Below, in pieces: positions 9,022-16,934 of a stretch of DNA of 64,000 nucleotides. This stretch comes from CAWUKT01 sp963923035 (GTDB taxonomy: Bacteria > Bacteroidota > Bacteroidia > J057 > JADKCL01), in assembly GCA_963923035.1 (NCBI GenBank), contig CAWUKT010000002.1, positions 181,649 through 245,648 on the forward strand, in the 5' to 3' direction. Below the pieces are notes generated by a model, which was not told where the DNA came from, ran no database searches, and saw only the letters and a list, made by a program, of their open reading frames with translations. Within the stretch, counting starts at the first letter, position 1; each line of letters starts with the position of its first letter. A program made the translations under genes and the position numbers.

Positions 9022-9608
9022 GCTTGAAGGGCAGTTTCAGAAACGAGGTGGATAAAATTGTCGAGCATGTGGGCGCCTTGCGGGGTGAGGACGGATTCGG
9101 GGTGGAATTGCAGGCCGTAAACGGGAAGGCTGCGGTGGCGCAGGGCCATGACCTGGCCGTCTTCGGCGTGGGCGGTCATTTCCAGCTCGGCGGGAAAGTC
9201 TTCCCGCGCGACGACCCAGCTGTGGTAGCGCCCGACCGTCAGGGTCGGCGGCAGGTCGCGGAATACGCCGCCTGCATCGTCCACCGAAATCTCGGTGGCC
9301 ACGCCGTGGTACACGCGGTCCAGATTCACGAGGGTGCCCCCGTACAACTCCCCAATCGCCTGCATGCCCAGGCAGATGCCCAGAATCGGCCGTTTTCCGA
9401 CCAATTGTTCCAGCACCGGCATCAAACGGCCACTTTCCTTTGGCACGCCCGGCCCGGGCGAGACCATCACCGCGTCGTAGGCGAGGGCTTCCTCCACCGT
9501 GATGACATCGTTGCGCCGCACGAGCACTTCTTCGATCCCGACCTCCCGGAGCAGGTGCACCAGGTTGTAGGTGAAAGAGTCAAAGTTGTCGATGAGATAT
9601 ACCTTCAT
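9018..9608 (-). CDS. trpG: Anthranilate synthase component II (glutamine amidotransferase)
   Basis: 196 residues from the ATG at 9608 (MKVYLIDNFDSFTYN); a further upstream ATG at 9647 would add 13 atypical residues lying in an inverted repeat, and is rejected. Class I amidotransferase triad: Cys79 in LGICLGMQ, His169 and Glu171 in QFHPES. Supplies ammonia to TrpE. It is the only structural gene in the operon not joined by an ATGA overlap to its upstream neighbour: 111 bases separate it from trpE. PabA is very similar in sequence, but the operon position makes TrpG the better name. Confidence 0.92.
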   Translation of the reverse strand: MKVYLIDNFDSFTYNLVHLLREVGIEEVLVRRNDVITVEEALAYDAVMVSPGPGVPKESGRLMPVLEQLVGKRPILGICLGMQAIGELYGGTLVNLDRVYHGVATEISVDDAGGVFRDLPPTLTVGRYHSWVVAREDFPAELEMTAHAEDGQVMALRHRSLPVYGLQFHPESVLTPQGAHMLDNFIHLVSETALQA

Positions 9609-9638
9609 GGTTTCAATGTGCAAATTGAAAAATGTGTG

Positions 9639-9702
9639 AATGTGCAAATGGAGTACGGCTGAAAAAGTCCACCCTTATCTCCAATTGAAACATTTGCACA
9701 TT
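9639..9702 (-). repeat. Inverted repeat in the trpE-trpG intercistronic gap
   Basis: Perfect 12-bp inverted repeat (9639-9650 and 9691-9702, AATGTGCAAATG and its complement) with a 40-base loop. A third, imperfect copy of the same word lies near 9615-9626, just before the trpG start. There is no T-run, so it is not an obvious terminator. It could modulate mRNA stability or TrpG yield; that is inference only. Confidence 0.5.
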
Positions 9703-9719
9703 TATTAATTGATTCATTT

Positions 9720-11129
9720 TCAGATTTGTTGGGCCCGTTGGATGGCTTTGCGGAGGGCGGCGAGCTTGTTGTCGACTTCCTCGAGTTCCTTTTGGGGGAC
9801 GGAATCGACGACGATACCCGCGCCTGCCTGGTAGTGCAAAACGTTGTTTTGGCTGAAGAAAGAACGGATCATGATGGCGTGGTTGACTTCGCCGTCGAGG
9901 CCAAATTGGCCGATGGCACCGCCGTAGTAGCCCCGAGCGGTGGGCTCTTGCTCATCGATGATTTGGAGGGCGCGGACCTTGGGGGCGCCGCTGAGGGTGC
10001 CCGCCGGGAAGGTGTCCGCGAGGAGCCGCACCGGGTTGGTGGCTTCGGGCAGATTGCCCTCCACCGTTGAGACGAGGTGGATCACGTGGCTGAAGTACTG
10101 GACTTCGCGGAGCTGGGTGACTTCCACCGTGGCCGCGTTGCGACCGAGGTCGTTGCGGGCCAGGTCGACGAGCATGACATGCTCGGCATTTTCCTTGGGG
10201 TCTGCCGCCAATTCACGGGCAGCGGCGGCATCCTGGGCATCGTCGCCGGTCCGGCGAAAGGTTCCCGCAATCGGGTGGATGCGCGCCCGATGGCCATCAG
10301 ACACCAATTGGGCTTCGGGAGAGGAGCCGAAGAGCTTGTAGTTGCCGTAGTCGAAGAAATAGAGGTACGGCGACGGATTGATCGAGCGCAGGGCCCGATA
10401 AACGTTGAATTCATCGCCCTGGAAGGCCTGGGAAAAGCGACGCGACAGCACGACCTGGAACACATCACCCAATTGGCAATGCTTTTTTCCCGCCCGCACC
10501 ATTTCCAGGAACCGCTCTCCCTCCATGTTCGCTTGTTCCCCTTCCACCACTTCAAATTCGAAAGTGCTGAAATTGCGGCTGCGGACCAGGGTCTCCAATT
10601 CATCGAGACGGCTCGCTTCGGATTCCAGGCGGTTTTCGATCAGGTGCAATTCCTGGTTGAAGTGGTTGATGGCAATGATAAAGCGGTACAAGCCGTAGTG
10701 GAGTTCGGGAATATTGTCGTGGGGCTTGTCCGGGGAAAAGGTGACCGATTCGAAGTACTGGACGGCGTCAAAGTTGCTGTGGCCAAAGAAGCCGTTGAAA
10801 CGGCGGGCCGGGCCCTCGGCAGCGACTTCAAAGCAGCCCATGAAGGCTTCCAGCGAGGCCGGGACATCGTTGGGATCGGGTGTGAACCCAATAGAAACCC
10901 CGTTCGGGAAATGGGTTTCTGGCTGTCCATCCCGCACCGAAAAGGTCGCCAGCGGGTCCAGACAGATGAAACTGAAGCTGTCGTCGCGGGAATGGGAGTC
11001 GGCCGCTTCCAACAGCAGCGGGGACGTAAAGCGGTCCCGCACACGGAGGTAGATTCCCACCGGGGTGAGGGTGTCCGCCAGGAGCTGTCGCTGGAGGGTG
11101 CGAATCGATATGGAATTTTCGTTTGACAT
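9720..11129 (-). CDS. trpE: Anthranilate synthase component I
   Basis: 469 residues. Chorismate-binding domain with motifs LFGSSPEAQ, PIAGTFRRTG, HVMLVDLARNDLGR, GTLSGAPKVRA and QAGAGIVVDSVP. N-terminal LLLEAADSHSRDDSFS corresponds to the regulatory LLES-type element that binds tryptophan for feedback inhibition in this family. First structural gene of the operon; the ATG at 11129 lies 20 bases after the attenuator hairpin and its U-run, so transcription into it is decided there. Confidence 0.95.
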   Translation of the reverse strand: MSNENSISIRTLQRQLLADTLTPVGIYLRVRDRFTSPLLLEAADSHSRDDSFSFICLDPLATFSVRDGQPETHFPNGVSIGFTPDPNDVPASLEAFMGCFEVAAEGPARRFNGFFGHSNFDAVQYFESVTFSPDKPHDNIPELHYGLYRFIIAINHFNQELHLIENRLESEASRLDELETLVRSRNFSTFEFEVVEGEQANMEGERFLEMVRAGKKHCQLGDVFQVVLSRRFSQAFQGDEFNVYRALRSINPSPYLYFFDYGNYKLFGSSPEAQLVSDGHRARIHPIAGTFRRTGDDAQDAAAARELAADPKENAEHVMLVDLARNDLGRNAATVEVTQLREVQYFSHVIHLVSTVEGNLPEATNPVRLLADTFPAGTLSGAPKVRALQIIDEQEPTARGYYGGAIGQFGLDGEVNHAIMIRSFFSQNNVLHYQAGAGIVVDSVPQKELEEVDNKLAALRKAIQRAQQI

Positions 11130-11149
11130 TGAATCGGGCTAAAAAGAAA

Positions 11150-11175
11150 ACGGCCAGTCGGTGAAGACTGGCCGT
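11150..11175 (-). terminator. trp attenuator hairpin
   Basis: On the minus strand, a 10-bp perfect stem (ACGGCCAGTC paired with GACTGGCCGT; arms 11166-11175 and 11150-11159) followed by TTTTCTTTTT. It lies between the leader peptide stop (11213) and the trpE start (11129). A competing upstream pairing is possible: GTGAT at 11194-11198 with ATCAC at 11174-11178, which takes up the base of the terminator stem. It would also stop readthrough from the lipoprotein gene upstream. Confidence 0.88.
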
Positions 11176-11212
11176 GATTTATACTTTGATTGCATCACAT
11201 AGGGGCGCCGCC

Positions 11213-11266
11213 TCACCGGGTTCGGAAAGGATTGTGCCACCACCAAATGTTATGCGATTGTTTCAT
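11213..11266 (-). CDS. trpL: trp operon leader peptide (MKQSHNIWWWHNPFRTR)
   Basis: A 17-codon frame with ATG start and TGA stop, placed about 50 bases after the predicted transcription start and about 38 bases before the terminator hairpin. It has three consecutive TGG codons at positions 8-10, which are extremely unlikely by chance in a short leader placed just before a tryptophan operon. In the classical model a ribosome stalled at these codons under tryptophan shortage would favour the antiterminator and let transcription reach trpE. No Shine-Dalgarno sequence is seen, as is normal in Bacteroidota. Confidence 0.88.
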   Translation of the reverse strand: MKQSHNIWWWHNPFRTR

Positions 11267-11320
11267 CACTGTTTTTTTAACGCCCTAAATCTACGGGATT
11301 TCACAGGAGATTATCAAGGG

Positions 11321-11350
11321 CAAATTTAATTTTTGGTCAAAAGGGATCAA
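11321..11350 (-). promoter_or_regulatory. trp operon promoter (TTG-N19-TAAATTTG)
   Basis: On the minus strand, TTG at 11350-11348, a 19-base spacer and TAAATTTG at 11328-11321. This is an exact match to the primary sigma-factor consensus of Bacteroidota (TTG, 19-21 bases, TAnnTTTG). Transcription should start near 11314, giving a leader of about 185 bases. It begins just after the stop codon of the upstream lipoprotein gene. Confidence 0.8.
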
Positions 11351-11368
11351 ATTCGTCGGGGAACGACG

Positions 11369-11881
11369 TCACGGAGCGGAATAAATGCGGGCCGGGGCGT
11401 CGGGTTCGGGGCTGTCCTCAGACACTCCGCGCAGGAAGAACCGCCAAGCGCCTTCATCGTTGGATTCGGCGGGCCAGGTCCCCTTGACCCAGCGAACGCA
11501 GACGGTCTCGCCTTCGCAATGGGTGGCCAGGGAAATGCCCATGCGGGTATCGTCAAGGTCCAGTACAACCGGATTGGAAGGTTCATTGTCCGGGTCCAGG
11601 CCCATTACCGCCCGCTCAACGCTGGGGGGAAAGTCGTCGTCGTACCGAATGATGACCGGAAATTGGAGCCAGGTGCCCGCAGCGCATTGTTGGAGGAATG
11701 CGGTCAATTTGGGGGTTTCCGAAAGGAGGGGGCCGGGTTCAAAGTCAGTGGGCAATGAAGTCTTGTTCATGGGGAGCGGAGAAATGGAAGGAGCAGGTGG
11801 GGAGGAGGGTTGGGGGGAATGGCAACCGAGTACAGGGGTCAACAGGCAACCAAATAAGAGCAGGCGGAGAAGCAGTTTCAT
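11369..11881 (-). CDS. Hypothetical lipoprotein
   Basis: 170 residues from the ATG at 11881 (MKLLLRLLLFGCLLTPVLGC), which gives a clean lipoprotein signal peptide with lipobox VLGC; the frame continues upstream through a structured repeat and that part is not coding. The mature part is Pro/Ser-rich for 30 residues, then a compact acidic domain with VERAVMGLDPDNE and two cysteines. No family recognised. It lies directly upstream of the trp promoter in the same direction, but the attenuator hairpin separates it transcriptionally. Confidence 0.65.
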   Translation of the reverse strand: MKLLLRLLLFGCLLTPVLGCHSPQPSSPPAPSISPLPMNKTSLPTDFEPGPLLSETPKLTAFLQQCAAGTWLQFPVIIRYDDDFPPSVERAVMGLDPDNEPSNPVVLDLDDTRMGISLATHCEGETVCVRWVKGTWPAESNDEGAWRFFLRGVSEDSPEPDAPARIYSAP

Positions 11882-11920
11882 AACAGGAAGGTACGGAAAA
11901 AGGGGCGGACTTTTGTCGGC

Positions 11921-12029
11921 CGCGGTAGGGACAGCAGCCTTGTGGAGCTCGTCCGACTTCCCAGGAAGAAGTCGGACAGCGACGGCGAATGGCCCGCCCG
12001 ACGCGTGAGCGGCGGGACCGCCCTCCCCC
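11921..12029 (+). repeat. Dispersed structured repeat, copy B
   Basis: GCGGTAGGGACAGCAGCC, CTTGTGGAGCTC, hairpin 1 (11951-11960 with 11968-11977, 10 bp), AGCGACGGCGAATGGCC, hairpin 2 (11997-12004 with 12009-12016, one mismatch), ACCGCCCTCCC. Shares the linkers of copies C and D almost base for base, while the stems differ. It sits between the divergent lipoprotein gene and the small gene at 12270; the rest of this gap to 12269 is AT-rich without a clear promoter match. Confidence 0.8.
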
Positions 12030-12269
12030 ACCTCCAAAAACTAAATCCGTATTTTTTTCTGCATCTATGATTCCGCGTAAATTGCTGACTATTAGAACTG
12101 AAAACCATTTCTTTATTTTTGGTTTCTGCCATCCATTTGCAACATCGGCGCTTTCAATTCGTAGATTTATATGGAAGCAATCGCATGGTAAATTTTTTGG
12201 TCTCATTCTTTTCGTCTTTGCCTCAAAGACTCAGAACTAACTTTTCTGTCACAAATAATCTCTCACATC

Positions 12270-12620
12270 ATGGAAGAAAACAATGTCGGCATTGCCGAAT
12301 TGCAGGAATTTGTCGTGAAGCATTGCACGGTGGTGGGTCGCATCATCCGCAATGTGAAGGACGGGGGGCGCTATACGCGCGCTGAAGGTTTATCGGATGG
12401 ACTGTTCGCGGTGTTCGAGCTGCGGGATGCCTACGCTGGGGCCCGGCAAATCCCGGATGAATTTTTGGACCTCTCGGAAGCGGAGCGCAAAACGGTCATT
12501 GACGCGGGCGCAGCGGCTTTTGCGGAGGAATCAGGCACGGCCATTTCGGATCAGGCCCTGCGGATCGCGGACCATTTTGTTGGTTTGGCGGTGGAGATGA
12601 CCAATTTAATTATCCGCTGA
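12270..12620 (+). CDS. Small hypothetical protein, 116 aa
   Basis: Acidic soluble protein without signal peptide or membrane segment; predicted mostly helical, with two stretches separated by a Gly-rich turn (KDGGRYTR, EGLSDGLF). No known motif recognised. It has its own upstream AT-rich region and a terminator-like hairpin 18 bases after the stop, so it is probably a single-gene unit. Coding potential is supported by the GC-rich third positions like those of its neighbours and a clean ATG start. Confidence 0.65.
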   Translation: MEENNVGIAELQEFVVKHCTVVGRIIRNVKDGGRYTRAEGLSDGLFAVFELRDAYAGARQIPDEFLDLSEAERKTVIDAGAAAFAEESGTAISDQALRIADHFVGLAVEMTNLIIR

Positions 12621-12637
12621 TTCACATCGCTCTTGCA

Positions 12638-12672
12638 GGGGTGACCGGGGAGTCATTCTTCGGTCACCCTTT
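12638..12672. terminator. Bidirectional terminator hairpin between convergent genes
   Basis: 9-bp perfect stem (12639-12647 with 12661-12669) and a 13-base loop, followed by TTT on the plus strand. It serves the 116-aa gene and possibly also the convergent gene ending at 12664, whose stop codon lies in the right arm. Confidence 0.65.
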
Positions 12673-14061
12673 CATTTCGGCTACTTTTCGCAGCAACCAA
12701 TCGGCATCGGCCAATTGCTGGGTGGCCCGCATCTCTTCTTCCAATCGCTGGAGCCGTGCCTTCTCTCCCGGCCGCCAACGGCTCAATTTTTTCACAAATC
12801 GAATGAGGTTCAGGTAGTTCCGTTGGTGATCGGAGGAGATCTCCTGGTTGCGGCGGAGGTAGGTCCGGAAGGTCTCGATGAGGGAATCGAGGGCCTCGAC
12901 TTCTTCCAGCTCGAAGTAAATCTTGAGGAGCATGACCTTGCTGTCGAGGTTGTAGAAAACGTCTTCGTACTCGACGCGCTGGAGGAGCTGGAGGACCTGG
13001 CCGTAGTCGTGGCGGTAGAAGTGGAGCTTGGCGAGGTTGTAGGTATAGGCGTTGTCGCGGTAGGCTTCGGGGATGCGCTCGCGGTAGTCGCGGATGAATT
13101 GATCGGTCCAGGGGTACTCGGCGAGGCGGAGGCCGGCGACGACGATGTTTTTGTAGTTCCAGGGGGACAATTCGCCGTCTTCGAGGAGGATTTCGTCCTG
13201 GAGGCCGGCCTGGTAGAGGTCGAAGATTTCGCGGAGGAAGCGGGATTGGCCGCGGTTGATTTGTTGGACGCAGTGGTTGAGGGCGAAGGCGTACATGGTG
13301 CGGGCTTCGGCGGCCTGGAAGACAGCGGCGTGGTCGTTGAGGAGCTGCTTGAGGGCTTCGTAGTGGGGCCCGGGGGCGGCATCGGTGAGGAGGAGGTAGA
13401 TGCGGTGGTAAATGTCAATGCCGGGCTGATTGGGAAATGGGTGTTGGGCGAGGTGGGCCAAAATCTCGTCGAGGAGGGTGTGGTCGGTGCGGACGTCGAG
13501 TACGCGGCGGTTGTTGAGGGCGATGCAGGCGTGGCGGAGCTTGGTGAAGATGAAGTAGGCGTCGAGGGAATGGAGGGTGGGTTCGAGGTGGGATTCGCGG
13601 GAACGCTGGGCGCGCTGGTCCAGCCAAGCATTTTGCTCGGCGTGGAGGAGGTGGACCTCGAGGAGGGCGTCGGGGCCGAAGGGGCCGGGGTGGCCGCGGC
13701 GGGTGAATTTGCGCCAGGTGAATTGGTGGAGGTCGCCGGCGGATCGCTGGCGGAGGGCACGGAGGAGGTGGAGGCGGCGCAGTTCGGGGCGGTCGCGGAG
13801 TTGGAGCTGGACGAGGTAGTCTTCGGTGAGGCGGAGGAGGTCGGAGAGGAGGTGGCGGAAACGGGGGTCGTGGTAGGGCTCGGCGGGGAAGGTGGCGTGC
13901 CAAAGGTCGGGGCGGGTGCGGTGGCCTTGTCGATAGGCGTGGAGGAAGCGGGGAAAGGCCTCATTGCGGTTGAAAAAGGGGGATCGGAGAAATTTATCCA
14001 ATCCGTTCAGCTCCCATTCGGACAGGAGGTCCCACATTTGCCCCAATTTTGAATTCTCCAT
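12664..14061 (-). CDS. Hypothetical protein with helical-repeat character, 465 aa
   Basis: Starts best at the ATG at 14061 (MENSKLGQMWDLLSEWE); an extra 11 residues upstream are possible. The protein is soluble, very rich in Leu, Arg, Asp and Glu, and reads as a series of amphipathic helices with aromatic landmarks (SPFFNRNEAFPRF, HRIYLLLTDA, TYNLAKLHFYRHDYGQVLQLLQRV), suggesting a TPR-like solenoid. I cannot assign a function. It is divergent from the T9SS-exported protein gene, across 223 bases. Confidence 0.7.
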   Translation of the reverse strand: MENSKLGQMWDLLSEWELNGLDKFLRSPFFNRNEAFPRFLHAYRQGHRTRPDLWHATFPAEPYHDPRFRHLLSDLLRLTEDYLVQLQLRDRPELRRLHLLRALRQRSAGDLHQFTWRKFTRRGHPGPFGPDALLEVHLLHAEQNAWLDQRAQRSRESHLEPTLHSLDAYFIFTKLRHACIALNNRRVLDVRTDHTLLDEILAHLAQHPFPNQPGIDIYHRIYLLLTDAAPGPHYEALKQLLNDHAAVFQAAEARTMYAFALNHCVQQINRGQSRFLREIFDLYQAGLQDEILLEDGELSPWNYKNIVVAGLRLAEYPWTDQFIRDYRERIPEAYRDNAYTYNLAKLHFYRHDYGQVLQLLQRVEYEDVFYNLDSKVMLLKIYFELEEVEALDSLIETFRTYLRRNQEISSDHQRNYLNLIRFVKKLSRWRPGEKARLQRLEEEMRATQQLADADWLLRKVAEMKG

Positions 14062-14171
14062 TGGGGAAGCTATTAATTTTTTTCCGACAAACATCTCTCG
14101 TATTCGAATTAATTCTCCCTTATTTCAAATAATTGGTGAATTATTTTTTCGACAAATCCTGAAATTTGTTT

Positions 14172-14202
14172 TTGTTTTCGGGGGTCAAGAACTGAATTTT
14201 TG
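14172..14202 (+). promoter_or_regulatory. Probable promoter of the T9SS-exported protein gene
   Basis: TTG at 14172-14174, 20-base spacer, AATTTTTG at 14195-14202 (one mismatch to TAnnTTTG). It would give a leader of about 75 bases before the ATG at 14285. Confidence 0.45.
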
Positions 14203-14284
14203 TATCGTCCCCATTGGCCACCAGGCATCCCGGGCGGGAAGCGGGACACTTCCGAACACTATCCTGAACGTGAATTTGACCACC

Positions 14285-16522
14285 ATGAAATACGTTGTCG
14301 CTCTACTTGCTCTCCTGATCTTCCAGCCGCTGGCGGCCAGTCACTACCAGCAGACGAGTTTCTCTTACGAATCGCTCGGACCGAATACGGTCCGCGTCCA
14401 CCTCTGGTCCTACCAGGAGTGCACGACCACCGGCAATATGCCGGGCACAACCATCAGCTATACGATTACCCAATCGAGCTCCCTACCTGGATGCGTGCTC
14501 GCCTCTTCATCAGCTGCGGTTGCCCTTCCTTCCGTGGACGTCACCCCCATTTGTCCGGCCATCCAGAGTACCTGTGACAACCTCTCCAACCAATTGTACG
14601 GCATTTCCGAATCCCACAATTACCAGGACTTCGATTTTACCAATGCCACTTGTCCGGACTATACCTTCAGCTATTCCACCTGCTGCCGGAATCCCTCTCT
14701 GGGCAATATTGTCAGTCCTTCATCGGGTGGTTTCTACGGGTATATCACCCTCTATCCCGGAGCCATTGGTCAAGGCTCCCTCCCGGCGTGGCATTATTAT
14801 ACCCCGCGGTTCGTCCAACTTCCCCAGAGCGGCAGTGATACCCTGATGTTCGACCTCGGCCTGGCCAACCCGAACAACGACTCGGTGGTGTACGCCTTTG
14901 ATGCTCCCTATACCGGGCCGGGCGCGCAAGTGACCTTCAATGTGGGCTATTCCGTCAATTCTCCGATGGGAAGCAACTACGGCCTGAGCCTCGACCCGGA
15001 AAAGGGTTGGTTGCAGTTCGTCATGTCCTCGACCTCGCCCAGCATCGTTGCGTTGATTGGATTCAAGACCCAACATTACCGCAATGGCCAATTGATCGCG
15101 GAAACCAACCGGGAATTCAACCTGGCGACCTTCCCCAACGGCGGCACGGCCTGGCCGGGTCAACCGGCGGCCTATCCCATTCACCTGGGCCTCCAGAGCG
15201 TCTCCAACGGCTATATCACGGGCGATACGGCGGTCATTCCCCCGAACAGCACGACCCAGATCGGATACGGCTTCAACTCTTCGGCGCCGGTCCTGACCGG
15301 CGAGGCCCGCGGCTACTACTTCGGTAAGGGCACCTACGATTTCAAAGCGGGAGGCGTTTCCACCAATCCCTACTTCGGCAATGGCAGCGGGCAGGTCTTC
15401 GAATTCACGCCGCCCGCCACCGGTGTCTACGAGTTCTGGGTCGGTCTGAAAGATTCCATTTGCCGCTTCCCGGCGCTGGAATTCAAGAAATACACCGTCG
15501 TCGTCGGTGACACCAGCCTCGTCTGGCCCGGCGATGCCAACAATGACCTCGTCGCCAACAACGTCGACGTGCTGGCCGTGGGCCTCGGCGCCAATTCCAT
15601 GGGCCCCGTTCGCGCCAACGCCAGCAATACCTGGATCGGTCAGCCATCGCTGCCCTGGACAGACACCATCGCGGGCGCCATCGACAAGAAATTCGTGGAT
15701 TGCGACGGCAATGGCGTGATCGACAGCCTCGATTTGCTCCCCATTACCCTGAACTACGGCCTGACCCACCTAAAAACGAGCGGTGCCAATGGTACCCATA
15801 CCGATCCTCCACTGACCCTGACCTTTGCGGCCGACAGCTTCCAGGTGGGCGATACGGTGGAAGTGCAAATCGACCTCGGCGATGTGAATATCCAGGCCCA
15901 AAATGTCTACGGAATCGCGTTTTCCATCCTCTACGACAATGCGCTCATCGACACCAACAGCTTTGCCCTCGATTTCGACAACAGCTGGATCGGCAGTGGC
16001 ATGGACGTCTACGATTTCCAGATGGATTTGTGGGACAATGGACGCATGGACGGGGCCATCGTGCGGAATGACGGAACAGCGATGAGTGGAATGGGCCATA
16101 TTGCCAAGGCCACTTTTGTGATCATCGACAACATCGATGGCAAGCGCCACACGATCATCTCCGATACCCTGGAACTCATGTTTGCGGATGTCCACGTGAT
16201 CAATGCCCAGGGCGAATTGATTCCGGTGAATGCCAGTGGCGACGATGCCATCGTCTTCGAAAGCATCACCGATCTGGTGGTCCCCACCGAAACTCCGCTG
16301 TCGATCTACCCGAATCCGACGCGGGACCTGCTGCGCCTGCGCAGCGAATACGGCAGCATCGAACACATCGAGGTGGTAGATATTCAGGGACGCAAGGTCC
16401 TGACCTTTTACCCCCAACAAAGTGATTGTTTTGTATCACTCCGCGACCTCCGGGCTGGCTTATACTACCTCCGCGTGGAGCGGGAAAGCGGCACCAGTAT
16501 TCACAAGGTCGTCAAGAAGTAA
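14285..16522 (+). CDS. T9SS-exported protein with dockerin-like and cohesin-like regions
   Basis: 745 residues from the ATG at 14285, which begins a signal peptide (MKYVVALLALLIFQPLAA). The frame is open upstream, but that part is AT-rich and non-coding. Order of parts: a Cys-containing beta-rich N-terminal half of unknown type; a dockerin-like pair of calcium loops near residue 414 (GDANNDLVANNVDVLAVG) and near residue 477 (DCDGNGVIDSLDLLPITLNYG); a cohesin-like beta sandwich (about 515-660); and a C-terminal type A sorting domain (LSIYPNPTRDLLRL to HKVVKK). The last is the type IX secretion signal, so the protein should be exported across the outer membrane and attached or released. Ligand unknown. 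Confidence 0.85.
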   Translation: MKYVVALLALLIFQPLAASHYQQTSFSYESLGPNTVRVHLWSYQECTTTGNMPGTTISYTITQSSSLPGCVLASSSAAVALPSVDVTPICPAIQSTCDNLSNQLYGISESHNYQDFDFTNATCPDYTFSYSTCCRNPSLGNIVSPSSGGFYGYITLYPGAIGQGSLPAWHYYTPRFVQLPQSGSDTLMFDLGLANPNNDSVVYAFDAPYTGPGAQVTFNVGYSVNSPMGSNYGLSLDPEKGWLQFVMSSTSPSIVALIGFKTQHYRNGQLIAETNREFNLATFPNGGTAWPGQPAAYPIHLGLQSVSNGYITGDTAVIPPNSTTQIGYGFNSSAPVLTGEARGYYFGKGTYDFKAGGVSTNPYFGNGSGQVFEFTPPATGVYEFWVGLKDSICRFPALEFKKYTVVVGDTSLVWPGDANNDLVANNVDVLAVGLGANSMGPVRANASNTWIGQPSLPWTDTIAGAIDKKFVDCDGNGVIDSLDLLPITLNYGLTHLKTSGANGTHTDPPLTLTFAADSFQVGDTVEVQIDLGDVNIQAQNVYGIAFSILYDNALIDTNSFALDFDNSWIGSGMDVYDFQMDLWDNGRMDGAIVRNDGTAMSGMGHIAKATFVIIDNIDGKRHTIISDTLELMFADVHVINAQGELIPVNASGDDAIVFESITDLVVPTETPLSIYPNPTRDLLRLRSEYGSIEHIEVVDIQGRKVLTFYPQQSDCFVSLRDLRAGLYYLRVERESGTSIHKVVKK

Positions 16523-16565
16523 GTGATCAGAAATCGCCCTCAATTCTGGCGAAAGTTCTTTCCAC

Positions 16566-16595
16566 GTGACCGGATCCCGTTTGGGGTCCGGTCAC
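16566..16595. terminator. Hairpin between convergent genes
   Basis: 13-bp stem with one G-T pair (16566-16578 with 16583-16595) and a 4-base loop, placed 43 bases after the T9SS-protein stop. The right arm overlaps the stop codon of the converging alkyltransferase-like gene. T-runs are weak on both strands. Confidence 0.5.
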
Positions 16596-16933
16596 ATGCT
16601 TTCGTCCAGTTCCCGGGGATGCCAGAACAGCGTGTCGAAGTCCTGGACCTTGTCGTCCACGACTTCGATGCCTTCCTTGCGGAGAAGGTTCTCCATGGCG
16701 TGTTCTTCGGGAAAATGGTGTTTGCCGCTGAGGATACCGAGGCGGTTCACGACCCGCTGAGCGGGCACATCGGCGGGGCAGGAATTCATGGCCCAGCCGA
16801 CCATGCGGGCGCTCTTCTTGCTGCCGAGGTACTCGGCAATGGCACCGTAGGTGGTGACGCGGCCCCGGGGAATTTCCCGGGCCACTTCCCATACGTTCTC
16901 GAAAAAGCTGTATTTGTCGTCTCCTCTAGCCAT
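16592..16933 (-). CDS. Alkyltransferase-like (ATL) MGMT-family DNA-binding protein
   Basis: 113 residues, only the C-terminal domain of O6-alkylguanine-DNA alkyltransferase. The winged helix is clear (IPRGRVTTYGAIAEYLGSKK, ARMVGWAMNSCP), but the alkyl-acceptor PCHR motif reads PAQR here (about residue 58), so it cannot accept an alkyl group. ATL proteins of this kind bind O6-alkylguanine lesions and hand them to nucleotide excision repair; that role is inferred from the family. It starts one base after the AAA+ ATPase stop and is probably co-transcribed with it. Confidence 0.82.
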   Translation of the reverse strand: MARGDDKYSFFENVWEVAREIPRGRVTTYGAIAEYLGSKKSARMVGWAMNSCPADVPAQRVVNRLGILSGKHHFPEEHAMENLLRKEGIEVVDDKVQDFDTLFWHPRELDESM

Positions 16934-16934
16934 A

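Noticed and set aside
9609..9647. trpG start at the upstream ATG (9647)
   Set aside because: The added residues fall inside an inverted repeat and do not match TrpG; the ATG at 9608 begins the conserved N-terminus.
13964..14284. Extended N-terminus of the T9SS protein frame
   Set aside because: Overlaps the divergent gene and AT-rich promoter DNA. The ATG at 14285 starts a clear signal peptide.
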